Shown in pieces: positions 17,827-24,925 of a stretch of DNA of 41,203 nucleotides. A program made the position numbers and the translations under genes. Positions within the stretch are counted from its first letter, which is position 1, and each line of letters begins with the position of its first letter. Origin of the DNA: Pseudomonadales bacterium (GTDB lineage: Bacteria > Pseudomonadota > Gammaproteobacteria > Pseudomonadales > Pseudohongiellaceae). The stretch lies in contig JALQUB010000045.1 in the NCBI GenBank assembly GCA_023268635.1, forward strand, positions 1-41,203, in the 5' to 3' direction. The notes below the pieces were generated by a model. It saw nothing but the letters and a program-made list of their open reading frames with translations, was not told where the DNA came from and made no database searches.

Positions 17827-18596
17827 TATCTTGCGAGCTCACGAAAGGGTGAAATGTCACTAAATTTCCATTCCATGCGCAGAATTTCCTGCTCAGTTGC
17901 GGTTGGTGGTTTTCTGCGATCGAGGGCCTGTGGCATGTAATCAGAAAATGAACGAATTCCGCGCTTTTTTACACATTCAAAACCGTTTGCTTTCACCCAT
18001 TGCTCAACGATATTTATGTCCAATGCGGTACTGGGTGTTAAGCCACCGCCATCTCCTGAAAAATTTTCCTCATCAATCCGTCGAAAGTCACCTCGCAATA
18101 AATTTTTAAACAAAAGACTATTGCGATTATAAAACATTAATGACAGTTCACCCTCGGGATTGAGCCAATCTTTTATGTTTAGCAATGCCAGCTCAGGTTC
18201 ACCCATCCACTCCAACACAGCGTGAAATACAACTAAGTCAAATGAGCCGCTTACCTGGCTTTTTAATTCCTGTAACGGACTCCTAATAAATTGAATCCGT
18301 GTCAACGCCTGTTTATTTTCCTGCGCAATTCGCTCTTCGGCACGCGCAATAATGACGGATGATATATCTGCTGCAATAATCTCGTGGCCCAACTCTGCAA
18401 GCCATTGCGAAACCTGACCTAGCCCGCAGCCAACGTCTAGCACTCTCAATGAACGTCCCGATCTTATCGCGGCGCAATCCTCTGCCAAGGCTTTTTTGAC
18501 AAGTTCCAGTCGCAAACGACCTTTTGGGCCACCATAGAGATTACGCTCGAAACGCGCACTTAAATCATCAAAGTTACGGTCTTGGTTCAGCTTCAT
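17790..18596 (-). CDS. cmoM: tRNA 5-carboxymethoxyuridine methyltransferase CmoM
   Basis: 268 residues (E. coli CmoM/SmtA 261). It methylates cmo5U34 to mcmo5U in some tRNAs. The E. coli-like pattern is clear: QDRNFDDLSARFERNLYGG, PKGRLRLELV, the SAM loop RVLDVGCGLGQVSQWLAELG, VVFHAVLEWMGEPELALLN and ELSLMFYNRNSLLFKNLL, then the GIRSFSDYM segment. It is the second gene of a minus-strand pair with the dCTPase-like gene (20 bases apart). With cmoA-cmoB this completes the late part of the pathway in one window. Confidence 0.9.
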   Translation of the reverse strand: MKLNQDRNFDDLSARFERNLYGGPKGRLRLELVKKALAEDCAAIRSGRSLRVLDVGCGLGQVSQWLAELGHEIIAADISSVIIARAEERIAQENKQALTRIQFIRSPLQELKSQVSGSFDLVVFHAVLEWMGEPELALLNIKDWLNPEGELSLMFYNRNSLLFKNLLRGDFRRIDEENFSGDGGGLTPSTALDINIVEQWVKANGFECVKKRGIRSFSDYMPQALDRRKPPTATEQEILRMEWKFSDISPFRELARYQLWHCARTTNS

Positions 18597-18616
18597 AATC
18601 CAAGCTTGCTGATCAG

Positions 18617-18955
18617 TTAATATTCATCGTATTTTTTAGGGCTACCGCGGACTAATTCAGCGGGATATTTTGCTTCGTTCTTAATCATCTTCTGGCGCGT
18701 AGCATCCAGTAAGTCGATATCTAGCCTACGACTGAGTAGTAAACAATAGACAAATACATCGGCGAGCTCATCTGCAATCCTATCCCGGCGCTCCCGGTCA
18801 GGTCGTTCACTCTGTTCTGCCGTTAGCCACTGAAACAACTCTAATAGCTCGGCTGATTCAACATTAAGAGCCATCGCCAAGTTTTTAGGTGTATGGAATT
18901 GCGCCCAATCTCGCTCTTCTGTGAAGCGCGCCAGCTGGTCCATAATATCCTGCAT
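18617..18955 (-). CDS. MazG-like nucleotide pyrophosphohydrolase (dCTPase-like)
   Basis: 112 residues. All-alpha NTP pyrophosphohydrolase of the DCTPP1/RS21-C6 type: FTEERDWAQFHTPKNLAMAL, the metal-binding ESAELLELFQW (ExxE) and DELADVFVYCLLLS (ExxD), then KMIKNEAKYPAELVRGSPKKY. By family it would hydrolyse dCTP or modified dCTP to the monophosphate and pyrophosphate, cleaning the nucleotide pool. The exact substrate cannot be read from sequence. It is the first gene of a pair with cmoM; the shared upstream region also serves the divergent 19077 gene. Confidence 0.9.
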   Translation of the reverse strand: MQDIMDQLARFTEERDWAQFHTPKNLAMALNVESAELLELFQWLTAEQSERPDRERRDRIADELADVFVYCLLLSRRLDIDLLDATRQKMIKNEAKYPAELVRGSPKKYDEY

Positions 18956-19001
18956 AACTCCCCCAATCCCTTCCTCAACGGTTCTTAAGCAATGTAAATA
19001 A

Positions 19002-19030
19002 CTGACCGAATCGTAAATCTCTGATATAAC
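19002..19030 (+). promoter_or_regulatory. Likely sigma-70 promoter of the 19077 gene
   Basis: -35 CTGACC (19002-19007), a 17-base spacer, and -10 TATAAC (19025-19030), about 47 bases before the ATG. A ribosome site AGGAGAT follows close to the start codon. Confidence 0.65.
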
Positions 19031-19076
19031 TATCTCAATAGACTTCAGTTAATGACGAATTCAACAGGAGATCACT

Positions 19077-20108
19077 ATGGCAATCGCATCGAATTTAACG
19101 CGCACCGCGTTGACAGCAGCATTTGCGTTACTCGCTTCATCGCTTGTAACAGCACAGGAATCACGCCCCAATCTCAGCGGTATATATACCAATATGTCGC
19201 TCACCAATCTATCACGCCCAGAGGGTGTTGAACCGCTAGTGGTGGATGAAAATCTCGCGCAACAAATAGCGAACAGCACGCCGATCGCAGGATTGGATCC
19301 CGGTGAGCTTGATGAATCCGATGCAGAATCGCCCAACGGTGCACCGCCTGCTGGTGGTCAAGACTTTGGCCTGAGAGGCTACAATTCATTCTGGGTAGAC
19401 CCCGGCTCGCAATTGGCGCATGTAAAAGGTGAATTTCGCACCTCCTATATTATCGATCCGCCGAATGGCCAAATTCCGCGGCTTGCTGAACCGCTCTATG
19501 ATCTAGATCGCAAGAATTTTGGTTATCGTTATCTTACTGGGATTGGCGATAGCTCTGGTCCGGAAGCCTTGCCTCTGGCGGAACGTTGCCTCATCGGTTT
19601 CGGAAACACAGCGGGTCCGGGCATGATGGGCACACTTTACAACAGTACTTATCAGTTTGTTCAGACTGATGATTACGTCACGATCGTCGTCGAAATGGCT
19701 CACGATGCCCGCATAATTCCTACCTTTAGTAGTGCGGAAGAAGCAAGAGAAAATCGACGACCAGATGTTTTTGAACAATGGTTCGGTGACTCAGTTGGCT
19801 GGTACGAAGGTGACACGTTGGTGGTAGAAACAGTAAACATCAGGCCATTACAGATGCAACAAAGCTCAGTGCCCATCTCCCCAACCGGGACAATTACTGA
19901 GCGCTTCACCAAATTCAGTCCAACGGAAATCGTTTATCAGTTTATAGTCGATGACTCGAATCTTTACAGCCAGCCCTGGACGGCTGAACTAAGCTTCCAC
20001 GCGACTGAAGACAAAATGTATGAATATGCCTGTCATGAGGGTAATTATGCGATGCCCGGTATTCTCGCGGGTGCACGCCGTGCCGAGATGGAGGCAGCGG
20101 CTCAGTAG
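19077..20108 (+). CDS. Secreted protein of unknown function, CHEGNY-motif family
   Basis: 343 residues with an N-terminal signal peptide (TALTAAFALLASSLVTAQ, cleavage near residue 26). The mature protein has a low-complexity Asp/Glu/Gly/Pro-rich stretch (about 75-100) and then conserved segments: LAERCLIGFGNTAGPGM, TYQFVQTDDYVTIVVEMAHD, ARIIP, FEQWFGDSVGWYEGDTLVVE, TERFTKFSPTEIVYQFIVDD, PWTAELSFHATEDKMYEYAC and HEGNYAMPGILAGAR. I recognise this as a family of hypothetical secreted proteins common in acidobacteria and marine proteobacteria. No enzymatic role is known to me. It has its own promoter, a good ribosome site and a perfect hairpin terminator, so it is probably monocistronic. Confidence 0.9.
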   Translation: MAIASNLTRTALTAAFALLASSLVTAQESRPNLSGIYTNMSLTNLSRPEGVEPLVVDENLAQQIANSTPIAGLDPGELDESDAESPNGAPPAGGQDFGLRGYNSFWVDPGSQLAHVKGEFRTSYIIDPPNGQIPRLAEPLYDLDRKNFGYRYLTGIGDSSGPEALPLAERCLIGFGNTAGPGMMGTLYNSTYQFVQTDDYVTIVVEMAHDARIIPTFSSAEEARENRRPDVFEQWFGDSVGWYEGDTLVVETVNIRPLQMQQSSVPISPTGTITERFTKFSPTEIVYQFIVDDSNLYSQPWTAELSFHATEDKMYEYACHEGNYAMPGILAGARRAEMEAAAQ

Positions 20109-20116
20109 AAATCATC

Positions 20117-20143
20117 GCTCAGTCGCTGATTCAGCGACTGAGC
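20117..20143. terminator. Perfect 12-bp hairpin between convergent genes
   Basis: GCTCAGTCGCTG, loop ATT, CAGCGACTGAGC. It lies 8 bases after the secreted protein stop and just before the end of the convergent small HTH gene. The following T content is modest on both sides, so it is a probable but not classical terminator. Confidence 0.7.
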
Positions 20144-20157
20144 TTGGCTAGTTGATT

Positions 20158-20451
20158 TTAGCTCCAGGCAGAAACTAATCGTTCCCTAATCGCAGCTGTA
20201 GATTTCATCGGAGGATTTGATCCGCGCCGCGCAGATGCATAAGGGTTTCTTCGTCCTCTAGCTGACCGAGAACCCGCTTTACCCTCTAAACCGGTAAGAC
20301 AATCGGCCTGCCACTGTCGAACTTGTTCGACAGTAAGCGACATACGGCGACAATAATGAAACAGTTCAGCACCGTTCAGGTCCGCGCATTCATTAAGAAC
20401 AGCTAATTTAGTCTCCGCTCTCCAATGTTCGGGTCCAAACTTCTGCTCCAC
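20158..20451 (-). CDS. Small IS3-OrfA-like helix-turn-helix protein, partner missing
   Basis: 97 residues from a GTG start at 20451. Its start is supported by a very strong upstream GGGGGGAA site. Residues about 10-50 (AETKLAVLNECADLNGAELF, HYCRRMSLTVEQVRQWQADC) resemble the DNA-binding N-terminal part of IS3-type transposase OrfA. The rest is Arg/Ser-rich (GSRSARGRRNPYASARRGSN) and low in complexity. No OrfB, terminal inverted repeat or target duplication was seen, and downstream lies only the hairpin and an opposing gene. It could be a remnant or a domesticated DNA-binding protein. Confidence 0.65.
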   Translation of the reverse strand: MEQKFGPEHWRAETKLAVLNECADLNGAELFHYCRRMSLTVEQVRQWQADCLTGLEGKAGSRSARGRRNPYASARRGSNPPMKSTAAIRERLVSAWS

Positions 20452-20592
20452 TGCGGTTCCCCCCTTAGACTACTCTGTTAGTTTTAGTGGTCACATGTCC
20501 CCGTTAATCTTCTTTTCAACGTATAATTTGTTGTGCAAATCTACGGGATCATCGAAATTACGATGCAGTATAGATAGGCGCTTGAACAGCGC

Positions 20593-20614
20593 GAATACCA
20601 GAAACATGGTATTC
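20593..20614. promoter_or_regulatory. Perfect 8-bp inverted repeat upstream of the response regulator
   Basis: GAATACCA (20593-20600) and TGGTATTC (20607-20614) with a 6-base GAAACA spacer, about 62 bases before the response regulator start. The symmetry suits a LuxR/NarL-type dimer, so autoregulation is possible; a leader hairpin is the alternative. Confidence 0.45.
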
Positions 20615-20675
20615 ACCGGATGTATCGCAGGAATGACACTAGCAGCGCCCCTTATGGCCTAGGATGAGGTTTGTT

Positions 20676-21401
20676 ATGCCCGAGCAAATTAAGAAAGCAC
20701 CTGCCGCAGGGCCGGTAACTGTTCTTATTCTCGAGGATAATCCCACAGTCGGCGCGAGATTCGTCCGTATTGTTGAGGAGTGGCCAAGAGGCACCCCCAT
20801 CAAGCATTGCTTGTTGCTAAACGACGCCATAGAAGTCATCCACTCTGAAAAAGTCGATCTATTAATTGCAGATATCCATCTCCCTGACGGAAGCGGGATA
20901 GAGGCGATCAAACTGTTGCGACAAGAGCAACCCACTGCTAATGCCGTTGTTATTTCGGCGCTGAGTGGCCGTGAGCTTGTAATCGATGCATTGAAGGCGG
21001 GGGCAGACGGCTATATTCTTAAAGATGACCCCAATATAGAGGTAGTCGCCGCTTTAGAGTCAATTCTTGCCGGGCACTCACCGATCTCTGCTACTATTGC
21101 GCGGCATCTGATCGAAACCATGTTCGATGATGACGACGATGCTAAATCCGAATTAACTGACGAGCCTGATCCTACACCTTTAGCAAAAGATAAGGCCCCT
21201 GTAGGCACCTTAACGCCGCGGGAACGCCAGGTACTTAATGCCATTGCGAAAGGATTTTCCTATCGAGAGATAGCAAATTTATTAGGAATTTCCGAGCAGA
21301 CTGTGCCCGTGCACATTCGCAATATTTATCGAAAACTAGAAGTAAAAAGCAGAACAGAAGCGACCTATGAAGGCAGGCTCATGGGATTAATTGATGTATA
21401 A
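20676..21401 (+). CDS. NarL/LuxR-type response regulator
   Basis: 241 residues from ATG 20676, preferred over ATG 20664 because GATGAGG sits 6 bases upstream of it. An N-terminal receiver domain (about 13-130) begins VTVLILEDNPTVGARFVRIV, has the phospho-acceptor Asp at about residue 66 in LIADIHLPDGSG, the switch Ser in VVISALSG and the Lys in GYILKDD. A charged linker (DDDDDAKSELTDEPDPTPLA) leads to a LuxR helix-turn-helix, LTPRERQVLNAIAKGFSYRE then ANLLGISEQTVPVHIRNIYR. The histidine kinase follows after 20 bases, so the two are a cognate pair. Target genes are unknown; the secreted 19077 gene is nearby but separate. Confidence 0.93.
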   Translation: MPEQIKKAPAAGPVTVLILEDNPTVGARFVRIVEEWPRGTPIKHCLLLNDAIEVIHSEKVDLLIADIHLPDGSGIEAIKLLRQEQPTANAVVISALSGRELVIDALKAGADGYILKDDPNIEVVAALESILAGHSPISATIARHLIETMFDDDDDAKSELTDEPDPTPLAKDKAPVGTLTPRERQVLNAIAKGFSYREIANLLGISEQTVPVHIRNIYRKLEVKSRTEATYEGRLMGLIDV

Positions 21402-21421
21402 ATCGATGCCAGATTTGAAGA

Positions 21422-23263
21422 GTGCAGCTAGTGTCGCAAAAAGTTAGCGATCAGCTTAAACATTTAAGCTTTGCAGTCATTATTGCCGTAGCTATCTGCT
21501 TCGTCATTGTTCAATTTCTGTCCGCCTATTCAGATGATCTCGATCAGCTAAGCTCAATTCAAACTGCAAAGTTAATTGAAGATAATAAGCAGATTGACAT
21601 TAAGCTTCCCCAATCCTGGCGCTCATCATCAGCGGCACTTAATGCGAAACTCCTCTTAGTGGAATTTGATTCCAATGATTTCGATATTAGCAAAGAAGAT
21701 GCTTTTATATTCTTGCCTTTTTTCTCTCAGCGAATATTTATAGATTTTAATAACAGGCCTGTCCAGGCTCCTGCTATAGAAAGACCTTTTTCAAATCCAT
21801 TTACCTATAAATCTGCATTGATTCGAATTCCGCCCGCTCTGTTAATCAATGGGTTAAACTCCATTCGAATTAGAGTAGAAACCGGTCCCTATCGTTCCGC
21901 ATATTTGCCCAAAATTTATATTGGATCGCGTGATGAGCTTATAGCCTCTTCCAATTTCATTGGTTTTTTAGGATTCGAACTTAGAATATTGCTGCTCGGT
22001 GCCGAAGCCATCCTAGCTATTTATTCACTAATCACTTATTTTAGCCGTCGCCGCGATCCCGTGTATGGCTGGATTTCATTAGCGTTACTTGGGCTAATTC
22101 TGGCTAATAGCTCCATATTCCTGGATCGCTTTTCTTCGCTATTATTGTTTTCGCAGAATTCGTTTTTCCTATTACCGGTATCTGGCTTGTCGGCACTAGG
22201 CTTCTCCTTGACTATAGCCAATCTTAGACGACCACGCTGGTTACTCTCGGCAGTTTTTGTCGTACCTACTCTCTCTATTCTATTAAACCTAACTTCTCTG
22301 GTTTCTTGGAGTACCTTACTTTTTTCTATTACATTGCCAGTGACAGTGGCATCGCTCGGCGTTGCTGGACTCCTCGTGGTTCGCACTTCCATAATGGATC
22401 AGTCCAAACAAACAAATCCGCTCTTAATTAGTTTTATTATTGTCGCTCTCGCCATTATTTACGATATTTCTGTCCGCCTAGGAGTTTTTCCTTTTTCAAT
22501 AAATCTTAGCCCTTTTGCAAGATTAATCGCGGCGATCGGTTTTATATTATTTCTAAGTCGACGGACCTCTGAAAATGAAGAAGCGCTTGATAAGGCAGCA
22601 ACTCAGTTACAGATAAAACTCACTGATCGGGAAAAAACACTACGCGAAATGTTTGCCGAGCAACAAATTACACTAGAGAAAATTGCGAAGTCAGAGGAAC
22701 GACAGCGAATAACAGCCGAATTACACGACGGTGTGGCCGGTCATTTAGTGACAATTTTGGCATTAGTTGAAGCAGACGGTGTTCACAAAGAAGACATAGA
22801 AAAAACGACGAGAATTGCGCTTGAAGAATTACGTACCGTCATCGATATGTTAGTAGTCAGTAATACCAATTTAGAATTCACCTTGGCAAGTTTTCGTGAA
22901 CGCTGTCTTGATCCAATTATAAAAGCTGGCATTGCAGTATCATTTGACATCCAGTCATTGGAAAATGGCGTTAACCTCTCACCTATAGAGGCCCTAAACG
23001 TTTTTAGGATATTGCAAGAAGCGACCACCAACTCTATACGACACGGGAAAGCAAAAAAGATTTTGATAAAAGCGTGGCAGGACGAAAATACGTCATATAT
23101 ATCGGTGGAAAATCAGGGGGGGAGTTCACTTGATGAGCACGTAGAAGGTCTCGGGTTACGCAATATGAAAAAACGGGCCACCGCTCTTAGTAACGGTAAT
23201 ATTCAATTAAGCGGTACGCCGGATGGTGCTATCGTACTACTCAGCTTCACTACAAATACTTAA
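21422..23263 (+). CDS. 7TM sensor histidine kinase, NarX/DesK-like (HisKA_3)
   Basis: 613 residues from GTG 21422 (a GTG at 21431 is also possible). TM1 is at about 15-34, then an extracytoplasmic domain of about 150 residues, then seven hydrophobic segments between about 183 and 375, the 7TMR-DISM layout. A coiled coil (about 380-425) precedes the dimerisation helix with His435 in RITAELHDGVAGHL. The ATPase domain shows RILQEATTNSIRHGKAKKI (N box) and GLGLRNMKKRA (G box). The coding region is AT-rich by eye compared with the flanking housekeeping genes, which hints at a different origin. The stimulus is unknown. Its TAA shares three bases with the stop of the convergent antitoxin-like gene. 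Confidence 0.9.
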   Translation: MQLVSQKVSDQLKHLSFAVIIAVAICFVIVQFLSAYSDDLDQLSSIQTAKLIEDNKQIDIKLPQSWRSSSAALNAKLLLVEFDSNDFDISKEDAFIFLPFFSQRIFIDFNNRPVQAPAIERPFSNPFTYKSALIRIPPALLINGLNSIRIRVETGPYRSAYLPKIYIGSRDELIASSNFIGFLGFELRILLLGAEAILAIYSLITYFSRRRDPVYGWISLALLGLILANSSIFLDRFSSLLLFSQNSFFLLPVSGLSALGFSLTIANLRRPRWLLSAVFVVPTLSILLNLTSLVSWSTLLFSITLPVTVASLGVAGLLVVRTSIMDQSKQTNPLLISFIIVALAIIYDISVRLGVFPFSINLSPFARLIAAIGFILFLSRRTSENEEALDKAATQLQIKLTDREKTLREMFAEQQITLEKIAKSEERQRITAELHDGVAGHLVTILALVEADGVHKEDIEKTTRIALEELRTVIDMLVVSNTNLEFTLASFRERCLDPIIKAGIAVSFDIQSLENGVNLSPIEALNVFRILQEATTNSIRHGKAKKILIKAWQDENTSYISVENQGGSSLDEHVEGLGLRNMKKRATALSNGNIQLSGTPDGAIVLLSFTTNT

Positions 23264-23658
23264 ACATCCTCTTCCTCTAAGTAGGCGCGAATAAGTGTCA
23301 GCGCTGAAATGCCTAAGCTACTATTGAGTCTACGGATCATAGGCAGGCTTAACTGCCGTTTTAAATTCAACACCTCAGAAACTTTCGAAGAGGAGCCTAA
23401 TAAAGGCTGCATGTCTTTCTGACTAAGATCGAGCTGAGACATCCGGTACTTCACAACATCAATCGGATTCGCATTCGGCATGCGTAATTTGTGACGCTCG
23501 TATTGCTCGATTAATAAAGCGAGAATTTCCATCTCAGTCGCAACGTTTAATTTTTGCTCTTCGCTAGGCTTACTATCTAATAGCTGTACAAAGCTGCGCA
23601 ATGCACGGCCATATGCTTCTTCTGTTTCGATTGTCTGATATTTCTTCATAGGTCCCAT
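23260..23658 (-). CDS. HigA-like antitoxin / XRE regulator without a visible toxin
   Basis: 132 residues. The N-terminal half (EEAYGRALRSFVQLLDSKPS, then LNVATEMEILALLIEQYERH) and the C-terminal XRE helix-turn-helix (RMSQLDLSQKDMQPLLGSSS, KVSEVLNLKRQLSLPMIRRL) follow the HigA-type antitoxin layout. A HigB-type toxin should lie beside it. The 96 bases to gmk on one side and the histidine kinase on the other leave no room for one. It could be an orphan antitoxin or simply a DNA-binding regulator. A start at 23649 (MKKYQ) is an alternative. Confidence 0.78.
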   Translation of the reverse strand: MGPMKKYQTIETEEAYGRALRSFVQLLDSKPSEEQKLNVATEMEILALLIEQYERHKLRMPNANPIDVVKYRMSQLDLSQKDMQPLLGSSSKVSEVLNLKRQLSLPMIRRLNSSLGISALTLIRAYLEEEDV

Positions 23659-23718
23659 TCTAGCCTATGCGTTTACTTCTGCCCATTGCATTTCCCCTAC
23701 ACAGCTAACGCGAAGTAG

Positions 23719-24387
<669 letters not shown>

Positions 24388-24427
24388 GCTTATAAACACA
24401 CTACTCGATCTGAGGCAGCTGAAAAGA

Positions 24428-24456
24428 CTGCAATTTCCTACCATTTTGCGTAAAAT
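24428..24456 (+). promoter_or_regulatory. Possible rpoZ promoter
   Basis: -10 TAAAAT (24451-24456) with a weak -35 CTGCAA (24428-24433) and a 17-base spacer, about 80 bases before rpoZ. A 6-bp hairpin TCGGAA/TTCCGA (24480-24494) lies in the leader. Only the -10 box is a good match. Confidence 0.4.
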
Positions 24457-24537
24457 CGCCGGTCCGCAAGAATTATTTATCGGAATGCTTCCGAATCACA
24501 TGGGGCCAGACCCCCAAAAACTAAGTAAGGTATTGAA

Positions 24538-24903
24538 ATGGCACGCATTACTGTAGAAGATTGCTTGGACAACGTCGATAATCGCTTCGAGCTCGTTATG
24601 GTTTCGAGCAAGCGAGCACGTCAAATCCAGACGGGTGGTAAAGATCCGATGGTTGCGGCGGACAATGACAAGCCCACGGTTATTGCTCTGCGTGAGATCG
24701 CCGACGGTCTTGTGAACGCTGACATCCTCGTGGCGAAGCCTCGCAATGAGATGGAAGACTTCGACATGGAAGCCGAAGTGAGCGCGCTCGCGGAAGCAGA
24801 GGCAGCAATCGAAGCGGCCGCGGCTGAAATCATCCTTGCCGACGACGCCGAAGAAATCGGTGGCGACCAAGCAGCCGCTGAAGAAGTAGAAATAGAAGAC
24901 TAA
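24538..24903 (+). CDS. rpoZ: RNA polymerase omega subunit RpoZ with long acidic tail
   Basis: 121 residues. The first 60-70 match omega ([53 protein letters not shown]), which helps assemble RNA polymerase and contributes to ppGpp binding. The C-terminal 45 residues are nearly all Ala, Glu and Asp ([20 protein letters not shown] and beyond). E. coli omega has 91 residues, so this tail is about 30 longer. It lies between gmk and spoT, linking the polymerase subunit with ppGpp metabolism. Confidence 0.95.
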   Translation: MARITVEDCLDNVDNRFELVMVSSKRARQIQTGGKDPMVAADNDKPTVIALREIADGLVNADILVAKPRNEMEDFDMEAEVSALAEAEAAIEAAAAEIILADDAEEIGGDQAAAEEVEIED

Positions 24904-24925
24904 TGCAAACGACGAAGGAGGCTCC

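Noticed and set aside
24496..24518. GGGG/CCCC stem before rpoZ as a terminator
   Set aside because: On the plus strand no T-run follows; the T-run is on the minus strand, where no gene reads into it.
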